Of a stretch of 64,000 nt of DNA, positions 23,699 to 30,222 are shown piece after piece. The DNA is from VRUE01 sp035712345. Its GTDB lineage: Bacteria; Actinomycetota; Thermoleophilia; Solirubrobacterales; 70-9. The position numbers and the translations under genes are program-made. Positions within the stretch are counted from its first letter, which is position 1. Each line of letters begins with the position of its first letter. Location of the stretch: the NCBI GenBank assembly GCA_035712345.1, contig DASTAY010000030.1, positions 9,558-73,557 on the forward strand. Reading direction: 5' to 3'. The notes beneath the pieces were generated by a model. It did not search any database. It worked only from the letters and a program-made list of their open reading frames with translations, and was not told the origin of the DNA.

Positions 23699-25297
23699 CC
23701 GACGTCTGGCTCCTCGCAGTCCCCGCCGCGCCTGGGGCGCCGAGCTTTCCTCGGCGCCCTCGGCGGCGGCGCGCTCGCGGCGCTGCTTCCCTCCGGGCTG
23801 CGCTCGAGCGGTCTGACCCCGGCTGCGGCACGGGCCGGGCGGATCGCCGCGCCGCCACCCTTCCGCGATCCGCTGCCGATCCCGCGCGAGCTGCGCGGAG
23901 GCAAGCTGGACATCCCGATCGGTGAGGCCGAGGTATCGATCCTGCCGGGCCGTCCGACGCGGATGTGGACCTACGACGGCACCTTTCCGGGGCCGACGAT
24001 CAGGCGACCGGCGGGCCACCGGACCGAGGTCACCTTCCATCACCGGTTGTCGCCGAAGGTCGGCGAGCTTTCGGTCCACCTGCACGGCGGTCACAACCGC
24101 ACCCAGTTCGACGGGCGGCCCGGCGGCCTGACCCGCTCCCAACCGCGCTCCTTCTACTGCCACATCCCCAGCGGCCTCTCGCCGCGAGAGTCGGGAAACG
24201 ACGTGCTGATCGAGCCCGGCGGGCGCCGCCGCTACGTCTGGGACCTGATGGAGGACGGCCGCCCCGAGCGAGCGGCGATGCAGTGGTACCACGACCACCG
24301 CCTCGACCACACCGGTCGCAACGTCTGGCACGGGCTGGCGGGCATCTTCATCATCGACGACGAGCTCGACGCCTCGCTGCCGCTGCCTGGCGGCGAACGC
24401 GACGTCCCGCTGATGATCGCCGACCGCAGCTTCGATCGGCACAACCAGCTGACCGATCCCTTCACCGGGCTGCGTCCGCCCGCCGACGGCGTCGTCGGCC
24501 ACCGCGTCCTCGTCAACGGCGCTTACATGCCGCACCACCACGTGACGCCGCAGCGCTATCGCCTGCGCCTGCTCAACGTCTCCGGCTTCCGCGCCTACAA
24601 CGTCCACCTCTCGAACGGCGCGCCGCTGATCCAGATCGGCACCGACAGCGGCCTGATGCCGCAGCCGGTCCGCCGCAGTCAGATCCTGCTCGGGCCGGCC
24701 GAGCGGGCCGAGGTGATCGTCGACTTCGCCGCTGCCCGTGGCGAGACGCTCGAGCTGCGCAGCGGTCCCCGCCACGACGGCCACAACGGCCCCGGCGCCC
24801 GCCCCTACGTCGGCGCCCTGATGCAGTTCCGCGTCGGCTCGCGGCGAGTGCCGGACCGCACCCGAGTACCGCGCAGGCTGCGCCCGCTGCCGGCCTGGAC
24901 CAGGCATGTCTCGCACAAGCCCGACCACACCTGGGAGATCTCGATCGGCGGCCTCTTCAAGCCGACCTGGTTGATCAACGGCCGCACCTACAACCCGGCC
25001 TACGCCGACGCCTTCCCCAAGCTGGGACAGACCGTCACCTGGCAGCTGGTCAACCGCACCGACGTCGCCCACCTGATGCACCTGCACCACACCGACTGGT
25101 ATCTGCTGGCGCGCAACGGCAAGCCGCCCCCGCCCTGGGAAGACTGCCTCAAGGAGACCTTCTTCCTCTACCCCGGCGAAAAGATCCTCGTGGCCGGCCA
25201 CTTCGCCGACTACACCGGCAAGTTCGTCATCCACTGCCACATGCTCGACCACGAGGACCACGGCCTGATGAGCCAGTTCGAGGTGGTCAGAGGCTGA
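23699..25297 (+). CDS. Tat-exported multicopper oxidase; start codon missing
   Basis: Laccase/bilirubin-oxidase-like enzyme of about 530 residues that oxidises phenols, metals or bilins with four coppers. Ligand motifs: HLHGGHN, WYHDHRLDH, LMHLHHTDW and HCHMLDHEDHGLM (type 1 Cys and Met), all intact. The frame is open upstream to just after the cupredoxin stop and encodes a twin-arginine signal, GRRAFLGALGGGALAALLPS, so export through Tat is expected. Yet there is no ATG, GTG or TTG in frame before 23963, which would delete the signal and the first part of domain 1. The coordinate given is the beginning of the plausible protein, not a known start. A sequence error or unusual start is likely. 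Confidence 0.85.
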   Translation, partial: PTSGSSQSPPRLGRRAFLGALGGGALAALLPSGLRSSGLTPAAARAGRIAAPPPFRDPLPIPRELRGGKLDIPIGEAEVSILPGRPTRMWTYDGTFPGPTIRRPAGHRTEVTFHHRLSPKVGELSVHLHGGHNRTQFDGRPGGLTRSQPRSFYCHIPSGLSPRESGNDVLIEPGGRRRYVWDLMEDGRPERAAMQWYHDHRLDHTGRNVWHGLAGIFIIDDELDASLPLPGGERDVPLMIADRSFDRHNQLTDPFTGLRPPADGVVGHRVLVNGAYMPHHHVTPQRYRLRLLNVSGFRAYNVHLSNGAPLIQIGTDSGLMPQPVRRSQILLGPAERAEVIVDFAAARGETLELRSGPRHDGHNGPGARPYVGALMQFRVGSRRVPDRTRVPRRLRPLPAWTRHVSHKPDHTWEISIGGLFKPTWLINGRTYNPAYADAFPKLGQTVTWQLVNRTDVAHLMHLHHTDWYLLARNGKPPPPWEDCLKETFFLYPGEKILVAGHFADYTGKFVIHCHMLDHEDHGLMSQFEVVRG

Positions 25298-25333
25298 CTG
25301 GACACTTGACCCCCGTTTTCGGTGGTCAAGCGT

Positions 25334-25651
25334 TCATTCGACGCTGCTGCCCAGCCACTCCAGGTAGCCGGGGCTGCCGGCGGCGATCGGGGTGGCGACG
25401 ATCTCCGGCTGCTCGTAGGAGTGCAGCTCGCGGATCGCGGCCTCGACCTCCGGATAGCGACCATCGGTCGTCTTCGCAAAGCACAGCCACTCCGCGGCTT
25501 GCTCGATCTCCTCCTGCCAGCGGTAGCGGCTGGAGATCGGGCCCACGACCTGCACGCACGCGGCCAGGCGGCGCTCGACCAGCGCGGCGGAGATTCGCTC
25601 CGCCTCCCCCTCGGAGCCCACAGTCGTCATCACCTGCAGGTACTCGGCCAT
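25334..25651 (-). CDS. cutA: CutA1 divalent-cation tolerance protein
   Basis: A 105-residue trimeric ferredoxin-fold protein of the CutA1 family, linked to copper tolerance in E. coli though its exact role is debated. Typical segments are VERRLAACVQVVGPISSRYRWQ split across residues 22-44, then EEIEQAAEWLCFAKT and HSYEQPEIVATPI. ATG 25651 gives the standard length; a TTG three codons upstream is possible. Its place between the multicopper oxidase and amtB, on the opposite strand to the oxidase, fits a metal-related neighbourhood but may be coincidental. Confidence 0.9.
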   Translation of the reverse strand: MAEYLQVMTTVGSEGEAERISAALVERRLAACVQVVGPISSRYRWQEEIEQAAEWLCFAKTTDGRYPEVEAAIRELHSYEQPEIVATPIAAGSPGYLEWLGSSVE

Positions 25652-25675
25652 CGACCCCAATCTAGACGTGCCGGC

Positions 25676-26980
25676 TCAGCTGGGGTTGGCGACGAGCACT
25701 TCACCCTCGTCGTCGGGCAGGACGAGGATCGCGCCCTCGCCCGAGGCGTAGGCCTCCTCGCCGTGCTGGACGACGTCCATGCCGACCGCCTCGTCGTGCT
25801 CGCCGGCGCGCAGCGGGACGAAGAGGCTCATCGCCCTCAGCAGCACGTAGGTCATGCCGAACGCGTAGAGCGGCGTGACCAGGGCGGCCAGCGCCTGGTC
25901 GCCGAGCTGCGAGGCGTTGCCGAAGAAGAGGCCGTCGGAGACGCCGTTCCACGCGGCCGAGGCGAAGAAGCCGATGAAGAGGATCCCGGTGAAGCCGGCG
26001 ATCCCGTGCGCGGCGAGCACGTCGAGCGTCTCGTCGACGCGCGTGCGCGGGCGCCAGACGATCATCGCGTAGCAGGGCAGGGCGCCCACGGCGCCGAGCA
26101 CCATCGCCCAGCCCGGGCTTATGAAGGCGCCCGCGGGGGTGATCAGCACGCAGCCGACGATGATCGCGGTGGCGGCGCCGATCGCCGTGACTTTGCGGCC
26201 GCGAAAGAGGTCGAGCAGGAACCAGACGACGAGCGAGCAGGCCGGCGTCAGCAGGGTGTTGACGAAGGCGAGCACGCTCGGGTTGCCGGTCGAGAAGCCG
26301 CTGCCGCCGTTGAAGCCGAACCAGCCGAACCAGAGCAGCCCGGCGCCGAGCAGCACGTACATCGCGTTGTGCGGCAGCAGCGCCTGGCGGCCGTAGTCCT
26401 TGCGCGCCCCGACGACCACCGCGGCGGCGAGGGCGGAGAAGCCCGAGCCCATCTCGACCGGGATGCCGCCGGCGAAGTCGAGCGTGCCCCCCGAGGAGAG
26501 CCAGCCGCCGCCGAAGGACCAGTGGGCGAGGACGGAATAGACGAGGAGCGACCAGAGGGCGACGAAGATCAGGAAGGGCCCGAAGCGCATCCGCTCGACC
26601 ACCGCGCCGGAGATCAGGGCGGCGGTGATGATGCAGAAGGTCGCCTGGAAGGCGAAGAAGAGGAGATGGGGGATGGTCGTCCCTTCGCGCGGCACGAAGG
26701 TGACGTCGTGCAGGCCGACGTAGTTCAGGCCGCCGAGGATCGAGCCGCTGCCGTCGAAGGCGAGCGAGTAGCCGACCAGCGCCCAGACGACCCCGGCGAC
26801 GGCGATCGCGCCGATGCACATCATGAAGGTGTTGAGGGTGTTCTTCGAGCGCACCAGGCCGGCGTAGAAGAGGCCGAGCGCCGGCGTCATCATCAGCACC
26901 AGCGCGGTGGCCGCGAACATCCAGGCGGTGTCGCCGGTGTCGATTCCCGCGGCCGTCGCCGCGATCGGCAGGCCGCTCAC
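25676..26980 (-). CDS. amtB: Ammonium transporter with Glu at the first twin-His position
   Basis: Amt/Mep/Rh ammonium channel, 434 residues with eleven transmembrane helices. Signatures include DTAWMFAATALVLMMTPALGLFYAG split across residues 18-42 and HWSFGGGWL. In E. coli AmtB the pore has twin histidines in VVHINAG and VHGVCG. Here the first reads PVEMGSG, so His is Glu, while the second, AHGIAG, keeps His. Glu at this place is known in fungal Mep1/Mep3-type channels and alters transport properties. GTG 26980 overlaps the glnK stop (GTGA), so PII and channel are made together, as expected for PII gating. Confidence 0.93.
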   Translation of the reverse strand: MSGLPIAATAAGIDTGDTAWMFAATALVLMMTPALGLFYAGLVRSKNTLNTFMMCIGAIAVAGVVWALVGYSLAFDGSGSILGGLNYVGLHDVTFVPREGTTIPHLLFFAFQATFCIITAALISGAVVERMRFGPFLIFVALWSLLVYSVLAHWSFGGGWLSSGGTLDFAGGIPVEMGSGFSALAAAVVVGARKDYGRQALLPHNAMYVLLGAGLLWFGWFGFNGGSGFSTGNPSVLAFVNTLLTPACSLVVWFLLDLFRGRKVTAIGAATAIIVGCVLITPAGAFISPGWAMVLGAVGALPCYAMIVWRPRTRVDETLDVLAAHGIAGFTGILFIGFFASAAWNGVSDGLFFGNASQLGDQALAALVTPLYAFGMTYVLLRAMSLFVPLRAGEHDEAVGMDVVQHGEEAYASGEGAILVLPDDEGEVLVANPS

Positions 26981-27330
26981 TTCGCCACCGGCGTCACGGC
27001 CGCCTGGTCGGACTCGCCGGTGCGGATGCGGACCGCCCGCTCCAGCGGCACTACGAAGATCTTGCCGTCGCCGACCTCGCCGGTGCGGCCGCCGTCGCAG
27101 AGCGCGTCGATCGTCGGCTGGACGAACTCGTCGGAGACGGCGATCTCGAAGCGCGTCTTGTCCTCGAGGCCGACTTTGACCGTCGTGCCGCGGTAGGTCT
27201 CGACCCGGTCGAGCTCGCCGCCGTGCCCCTGCACGCGGCTCATCGAGACGCCGCGCACCTCGGCCCGGTAGAGGGCCTCCAATACGTCGTTCGCCTTCTC
27301 CGGGCGCACGATTCCGATCACCAGCTTCAA
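26977..27330 (-). CDS. glnK: PII nitrogen-regulatory protein lacking Tyr51
   Basis: A 117-residue PII signal protein, a trimer sensing 2-oxoglutarate and ATP/ADP and gating AmtB by its T-loop. LKLVIGIVRPEKANDVLEAL, RVQGHGG, and TGEVGDGKIFVVPLERAVRIRTGE (B and C loops, about residues 84-106) are clear. The T-loop reads YRGTTVKVGLEDK: Tyr46 is kept but position 51, the uridylylation or adenylylation Tyr in enterobacteria and Streptomyces, is Val. Covalent control is therefore unlikely. TTG 27330 follows GGAGGAGGCG. It is transcribed ahead of amtB with a GTGA overlap. Confidence 0.9.
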   Translation of the reverse strand: MKLVIGIVRPEKANDVLEALYRAEVRGVSMSRVQGHGGELDRVETYRGTTVKVGLEDKTRFEIAVSDEFVQPTIDALCDGGRTGEVGDGKIFVVPLERAVRIRTGESDQAAVTPVAK

Positions 27331-27376
27331 GACGCCTCCTCCCGTTCCAGAGCCAAAGCAGTGGCAGGCTAACCGC

Positions 27377-28108
27377 TTAGGAGCGTCTGTGCACTTCGGT
27401 CGCCGCCGCCTGGTCACGGGGGCGGACGACGATCTCGTCCACGTTGACGTGGGCCGGCTGGGCGACCGCCCAGCGGATGCACTCGGCGACGTCTGCCGCG
27501 CGCAGCGGCTCCATGCCCTCGTATACGCGGCGGGCGGCCTCCTCGTCGCCGCCGAAGCGGACCACGGAGAACTCGGTCTCGACCATGCCCGGGGCGACCT
27601 CCGTCACCCGCACCGGCTCGCCGAGCAGCTCGAGCCGCAGGGTGCGCATCAGCGAGCGCTGGGCGTGCTTGGCGGCGATGTAGCCGGAGCCGCCACGGTA
27701 GGACTCGAAGCCGGCGATGCTGGTCACGGTGACGACGTGGCCATCGCCGGACTCGATCAGGCGCGGCAGCAGGGCCCGCGTCATCCGCATCGTGCCGAGC
27801 ACGTTCGACTCGTACATCGTGCGCCACTGCTCTTCGTCGGCCGCGGCCAGCGGCTCGAGCCCGAGCGCCCCGCCCGCGTTGTTGACCAGCACGTCGCAGC
27901 GGGGGACGCGATCGCAGAACTCCGCGACTGAATCCGAGTCGGCGACATCGAGGTCATGGGCCTCGCCGCCGACTTCCTCGGCGAGCTGCTCGAGCCGATC
28001 CACCCGCCGGGCGCCGAGCACGACCTGGAAGCCGTCCGCCGCCAACGACCGCGCGGTGGCGGCGCCGATGCCGCTGGATGCCCCCGTGATCACCGCAATT
28101 TGCGCCAC
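27377..28108 (-). CDS. Short-chain dehydrogenase/reductase
   Basis: Classical SDR of 243 residues using NAD(P). The Rossmann motif TGASSGIG (about 8-15), NNAG (about 83), catalytic Ser in TSIAGF (about 133) and YIAAKHA (Tyr about 150, Lys 154) are intact. GARRVDRL indicates NADPH preference. It resembles YdfG/serine dehydrogenase-type general SDRs. GTG 28108 is the likely start although GGAGG abuts it; the frame stays open upstream into the VapBC promoter, which is not coding. Substrate unknown. Confidence 0.87.
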   Translation of the reverse strand: MAQIAVITGASSGIGAATARSLAADGFQVVLGARRVDRLEQLAEEVGGEAHDLDVADSDSVAEFCDRVPRCDVLVNNAGGALGLEPLAAADEEQWRTMYESNVLGTMRMTRALLPRLIESGDGHVVTVTSIAGFESYRGGSGYIAAKHAQRSLMRTLRLELLGEPVRVTEVAPGMVETEFSVVRFGGDEEAARRVYEGMEPLRAADVAECIRWAVAQPAHVNVDEIVVRPRDQAAATEVHRRS

Positions 28109-28166
28109 CTCCGCGAGCGTACTAAGCGCGAGAGGGGGAGAGATTTGGATGACAGGGCCTTTGTTT

Positions 28167-28204
28167 GGCATGACGGCATCCTCGCTGTATGCCATATTTA
28201 TGCC
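28167..28204 (+). promoter_or_regulatory. VapBC autoregulatory operator
   Basis: Two GGCAT arms (28167-28171, 28175-28179) face two ATGCC arms (28189-28193, 28200-28204), forming a tandem inverted array that ends exactly at the vapB ATG. VapB ribbon-helix-helix dimers typically bind such paired repeats to repress their own promoter. Confidence 0.6.
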
Positions 28205-28408
28205 ATGCGAACCACGCTCGATCTGGACGACGGTCTGATGGAGGCCCTGATGGCCCGTCACCCCGAGCTGAGCAAGACCAAGGCGGTGGAGGCCGCGATC
28301 GAGGAGCACGTCCGCCGTGGCGCGGTCGACTGGCTGCTGGAGAATGCCGGGAAGATCGACATCGAAGATGTCTCCAAGGAGATGCGCGCGATCGACCGGC
28401 ATATCTGA
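28205..28408 (+). CDS. vapB: VapB-family antitoxin
   Basis: A 67-residue ribbon-helix-helix antitoxin. MRTTLDLDDGLMEAL forms the DNA-binding strand and first helix, SKTKAVEAAIEEHVRRGA the second, and the C-terminal half (WLLENAGKIDIEDVSKEMR) should wrap the toxin. It represses its own promoter with the toxin (operator at 28167-28204). The stop overlaps the toxin start (TGATG), fixing the order antitoxin-toxin. Confidence 0.88.
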   Translation: MRTTLDLDDGLMEALMARHPELSKTKAVEAAIEEHVRRGAVDWLLENAGKIDIEDVSKEMRAIDRHI

Positions 28409-28797
28409 TGGTCCTGCCGGATACGTCTGTATGGGTCGACTACTCCCGTCGCGGGCTCGAGGGAGAGACTGCGGGTATGCGCGAGCTTCTGGACCGCGGG
28501 GAAATCGTCACCTGCGGGCCGGTGGCAGCTGAGTTGCTGGTGGGCGCCGATGGCGACGTAGCAGAGCAGATGTGGGGCATGTTGTCGTCCATACCCTGGG
28601 TGCAGCTGCCGACGATGAGCTGGCGAGAGGTGGGGCGGCTCGGCCACCTCCTGCGCCAAGCCGGCCAGGCGCTGCCCCTGACCGACCTTGCGATCGCCTT
28701 CGCCGCGGCTCGCGGCGGCCACCTGCTCTGGAGCCTCGACTCGGACTTCGAGCGGATCGCCCCGGCGCTCGACGACCTCGAGCTCTACCGCGACTGA
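28408..28797 (+). CDS. vapC: VapC-family PIN-domain toxin
   Basis: A 129-residue PIN ribonuclease. The metal-binding acids are in LPDTSVWVDY (Asp5), AAELLVGAD (Glu about 42), LTDLAIA (Asp about 93) and SLDSDFERI (about 112), all preserved, so it should be an active Mg-dependent RNase that cleaves tRNA or rRNA when free of VapB. ATG overlaps the vapB stop. It stands alone on the chromosome with no flanking mobile genes. Confidence 0.9.
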   Translation: MVLPDTSVWVDYSRRGLEGETAGMRELLDRGEIVTCGPVAAELLVGADGDVAEQMWGMLSSIPWVQLPTMSWREVGRLGHLLRQAGQALPLTDLAIAFAAARGGHLLWSLDSDFERIAPALDDLELYRD

Positions 28798-28801
28798 GCG
28801 C

Positions 28802-29182
28802 CTACTCGCCGATCAGCTCGATGCGATAGCCGTCCGGGTCGCGGACGAAGGCGATGCGGTGGCCCTCGGTGCGGCCGCCGGGGCGGTAGGGAGGCTTCTC
28901 GGGCTCGACGCCTTCCGTGGCGAGGCGCTCGAGCGTCCCGTCCAGGTCGTCGACCGCAAGCGCGATGTGGTTGTAGCCGCTGCCGTGCTCGTAGGAGTCG
29001 ACGCCGTGGTTGTAGGTCAGCTCCAGGCGTGGCATGTCTTCGCCCGGCATCGTCATGAAGACGTTGATCGCCTCGTCGCCGATCGGCATCCGGCCGGCCA
29101 CCTCGAAGCCGAGCTTTTCGTAGAACTCGACCGAGCGATCGATCTCGCCGATCCGGTAGCAGGTATGGAGGAAGCTGGACAT
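28802..29182 (-). CDS. Lactoylglutathione lyase-like VOC protein (glyoxalase I)
   Basis: A 126-residue glyoxalase-fold enzyme. Metal ligands of GloA appear in FLHTCYRIGE (His6), RLELTYNHG (Glu about 54), NHIALAVDD (His about 72) and YRIELIGE (Glu about 124). In E. coli this enzyme detoxifies methylglyoxal as the glutathione hemithioacetal. Actinobacteria generally use mycothiol, so the physiological thiol may differ. Convergent with vapC, 4 bases apart. Confidence 0.85.
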   Translation of the reverse strand: MSSFLHTCYRIGEIDRSVEFYEKLGFEVAGRMPIGDEAINVFMTMPGEDMPRLELTYNHGVDSYEHGSGYNHIALAVDDLDGTLERLATEGVEPEKPPYRPGGRTEGHRIAFVRDPDGYRIELIGE

Positions 29183-29214
29183 GCGATCTCCCGCGAAGGC
29201 TACTGTTTATCCGC

Positions 29215-30111
29215 ATGACCGAGATGCAGGTCAGGGCGGCGGCGGTCCACGGACGCTCGATCTCCTACGCGGAAGCCGGGCGGGGGCCGGTGCTGCTTCT
29301 GGTCCACGGAATCGCCGGCAGTCGCGAGAGCTGGCGCGAGGTGATCGAGCCCCTCGCCCAGCACCACACCGTGATCGCCCCCGATTTTCCCGGCCACGGC
29401 GATTCCGACGCCGGCGGCGGCGACTATTCGCTCGGCGCCCTCGCCGGTGGCCTGCGCGACCTGTTGCTCGCGCTCGGTCACGAGCGCGCCACCGTCGCCG
29501 GCCACTCGCTGGGCGGCGGTGTGGCGATGCAGCTCGCCTACCAGTGCCCCGAGATGATCGAGCGCCTGGTGCTCGTCTCCAGCGGCGGCCTCGGCCCCGA
29601 GGTCAGCCCGGTCCTGCGTGCCGCGGCGCTCCCCGGCGCCGACCTCTTCATCTCGCTCACGGCCGGCGCCGGCCGGCGGGTCGGCTCGGTGCTCGGCCGC
29701 GGCCTCGGCGCGATCGGCCTGCGTCCAAGCGCGGACGTCGCCGAGGTTGCCCGCGGCTACGCCGGGCTCGAGGACCCCGCTCGCCGCGCCGCCTTCCTCG
29801 ACACCCTGCGCGCAGTCGTCGGCACCCGCGGACAGCGAGTCGCCGCCGGAGACCGCCTCTACCTGGCGGAGGCGGTGCCGGTGCTGATCGTCTGGGGCGC
29901 GCGTGACTCGATCATCCCCGTGCGTCACGGGAAGGACGCCGCGCGGGCGATCCCCGGCAGTCGCCTGGAGGTCTTCGAGGACATCGGCCACCTGCCGCAG
30001 CTGGAGGCGCCCGGACGCTTCATCGCGGTGCTCGAACGCTTCCTGCGCGAGACCGAGCCTGCCGAGTTCGATGCCGAGCAGTGGCGGACGAGGATCAGGG
30101 CCGCGGCCTGA
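29215..30111 (+). CDS. Alpha/beta-fold hydrolase
   Basis: A 298-residue serine hydrolase. The oxyanion segment is LLVHGIAGSRESW (about 28-40), the nucleophile AGHSLGGGVA (Ser about 99), the acid in WGARDSIIPVRHG (about 230) and the His in EDIGHLPQLEAP (about 257). It resembles lipases and haloalkane-dehalogenase-like esterases, or MhpC-like C-C hydrolases. No halide-binding Trp pair is evident, so an esterase role is more likely. ATG 29215 is preceded by a weak RBS. Substrate unknown. Confidence 0.85.
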   Translation: MTEMQVRAAAVHGRSISYAEAGRGPVLLLVHGIAGSRESWREVIEPLAQHHTVIAPDFPGHGDSDAGGGDYSLGALAGGLRDLLLALGHERATVAGHSLGGGVAMQLAYQCPEMIERLVLVSSGGLGPEVSPVLRAAALPGADLFISLTAGAGRRVGSVLGRGLGAIGLRPSADVAEVARGYAGLEDPARRAAFLDTLRAVVGTRGQRVAAGDRLYLAEAVPVLIVWGARDSIIPVRHGKDAARAIPGSRLEVFEDIGHLPQLEAPGRFIAVLERFLRETEPAEFDAEQWRTRIRAAA

Positions 30112-30222
30112 GCTGCGGCCAGACGGCCGCTGGGCGGAGTCCGACTCCTCCGCCGCCGGGCATTTCCTTGCGCTTGCCAGAGCGGAAATGACCCGCTTGG
30201 CGCTCTGAATAGAATTTTTGCG

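Noticed and set aside
28109..28402. N-terminal extension of the SDR across the VapBC promoter
   Set aside because: The extension is antisense to vapB and its operator and is not protein-like.
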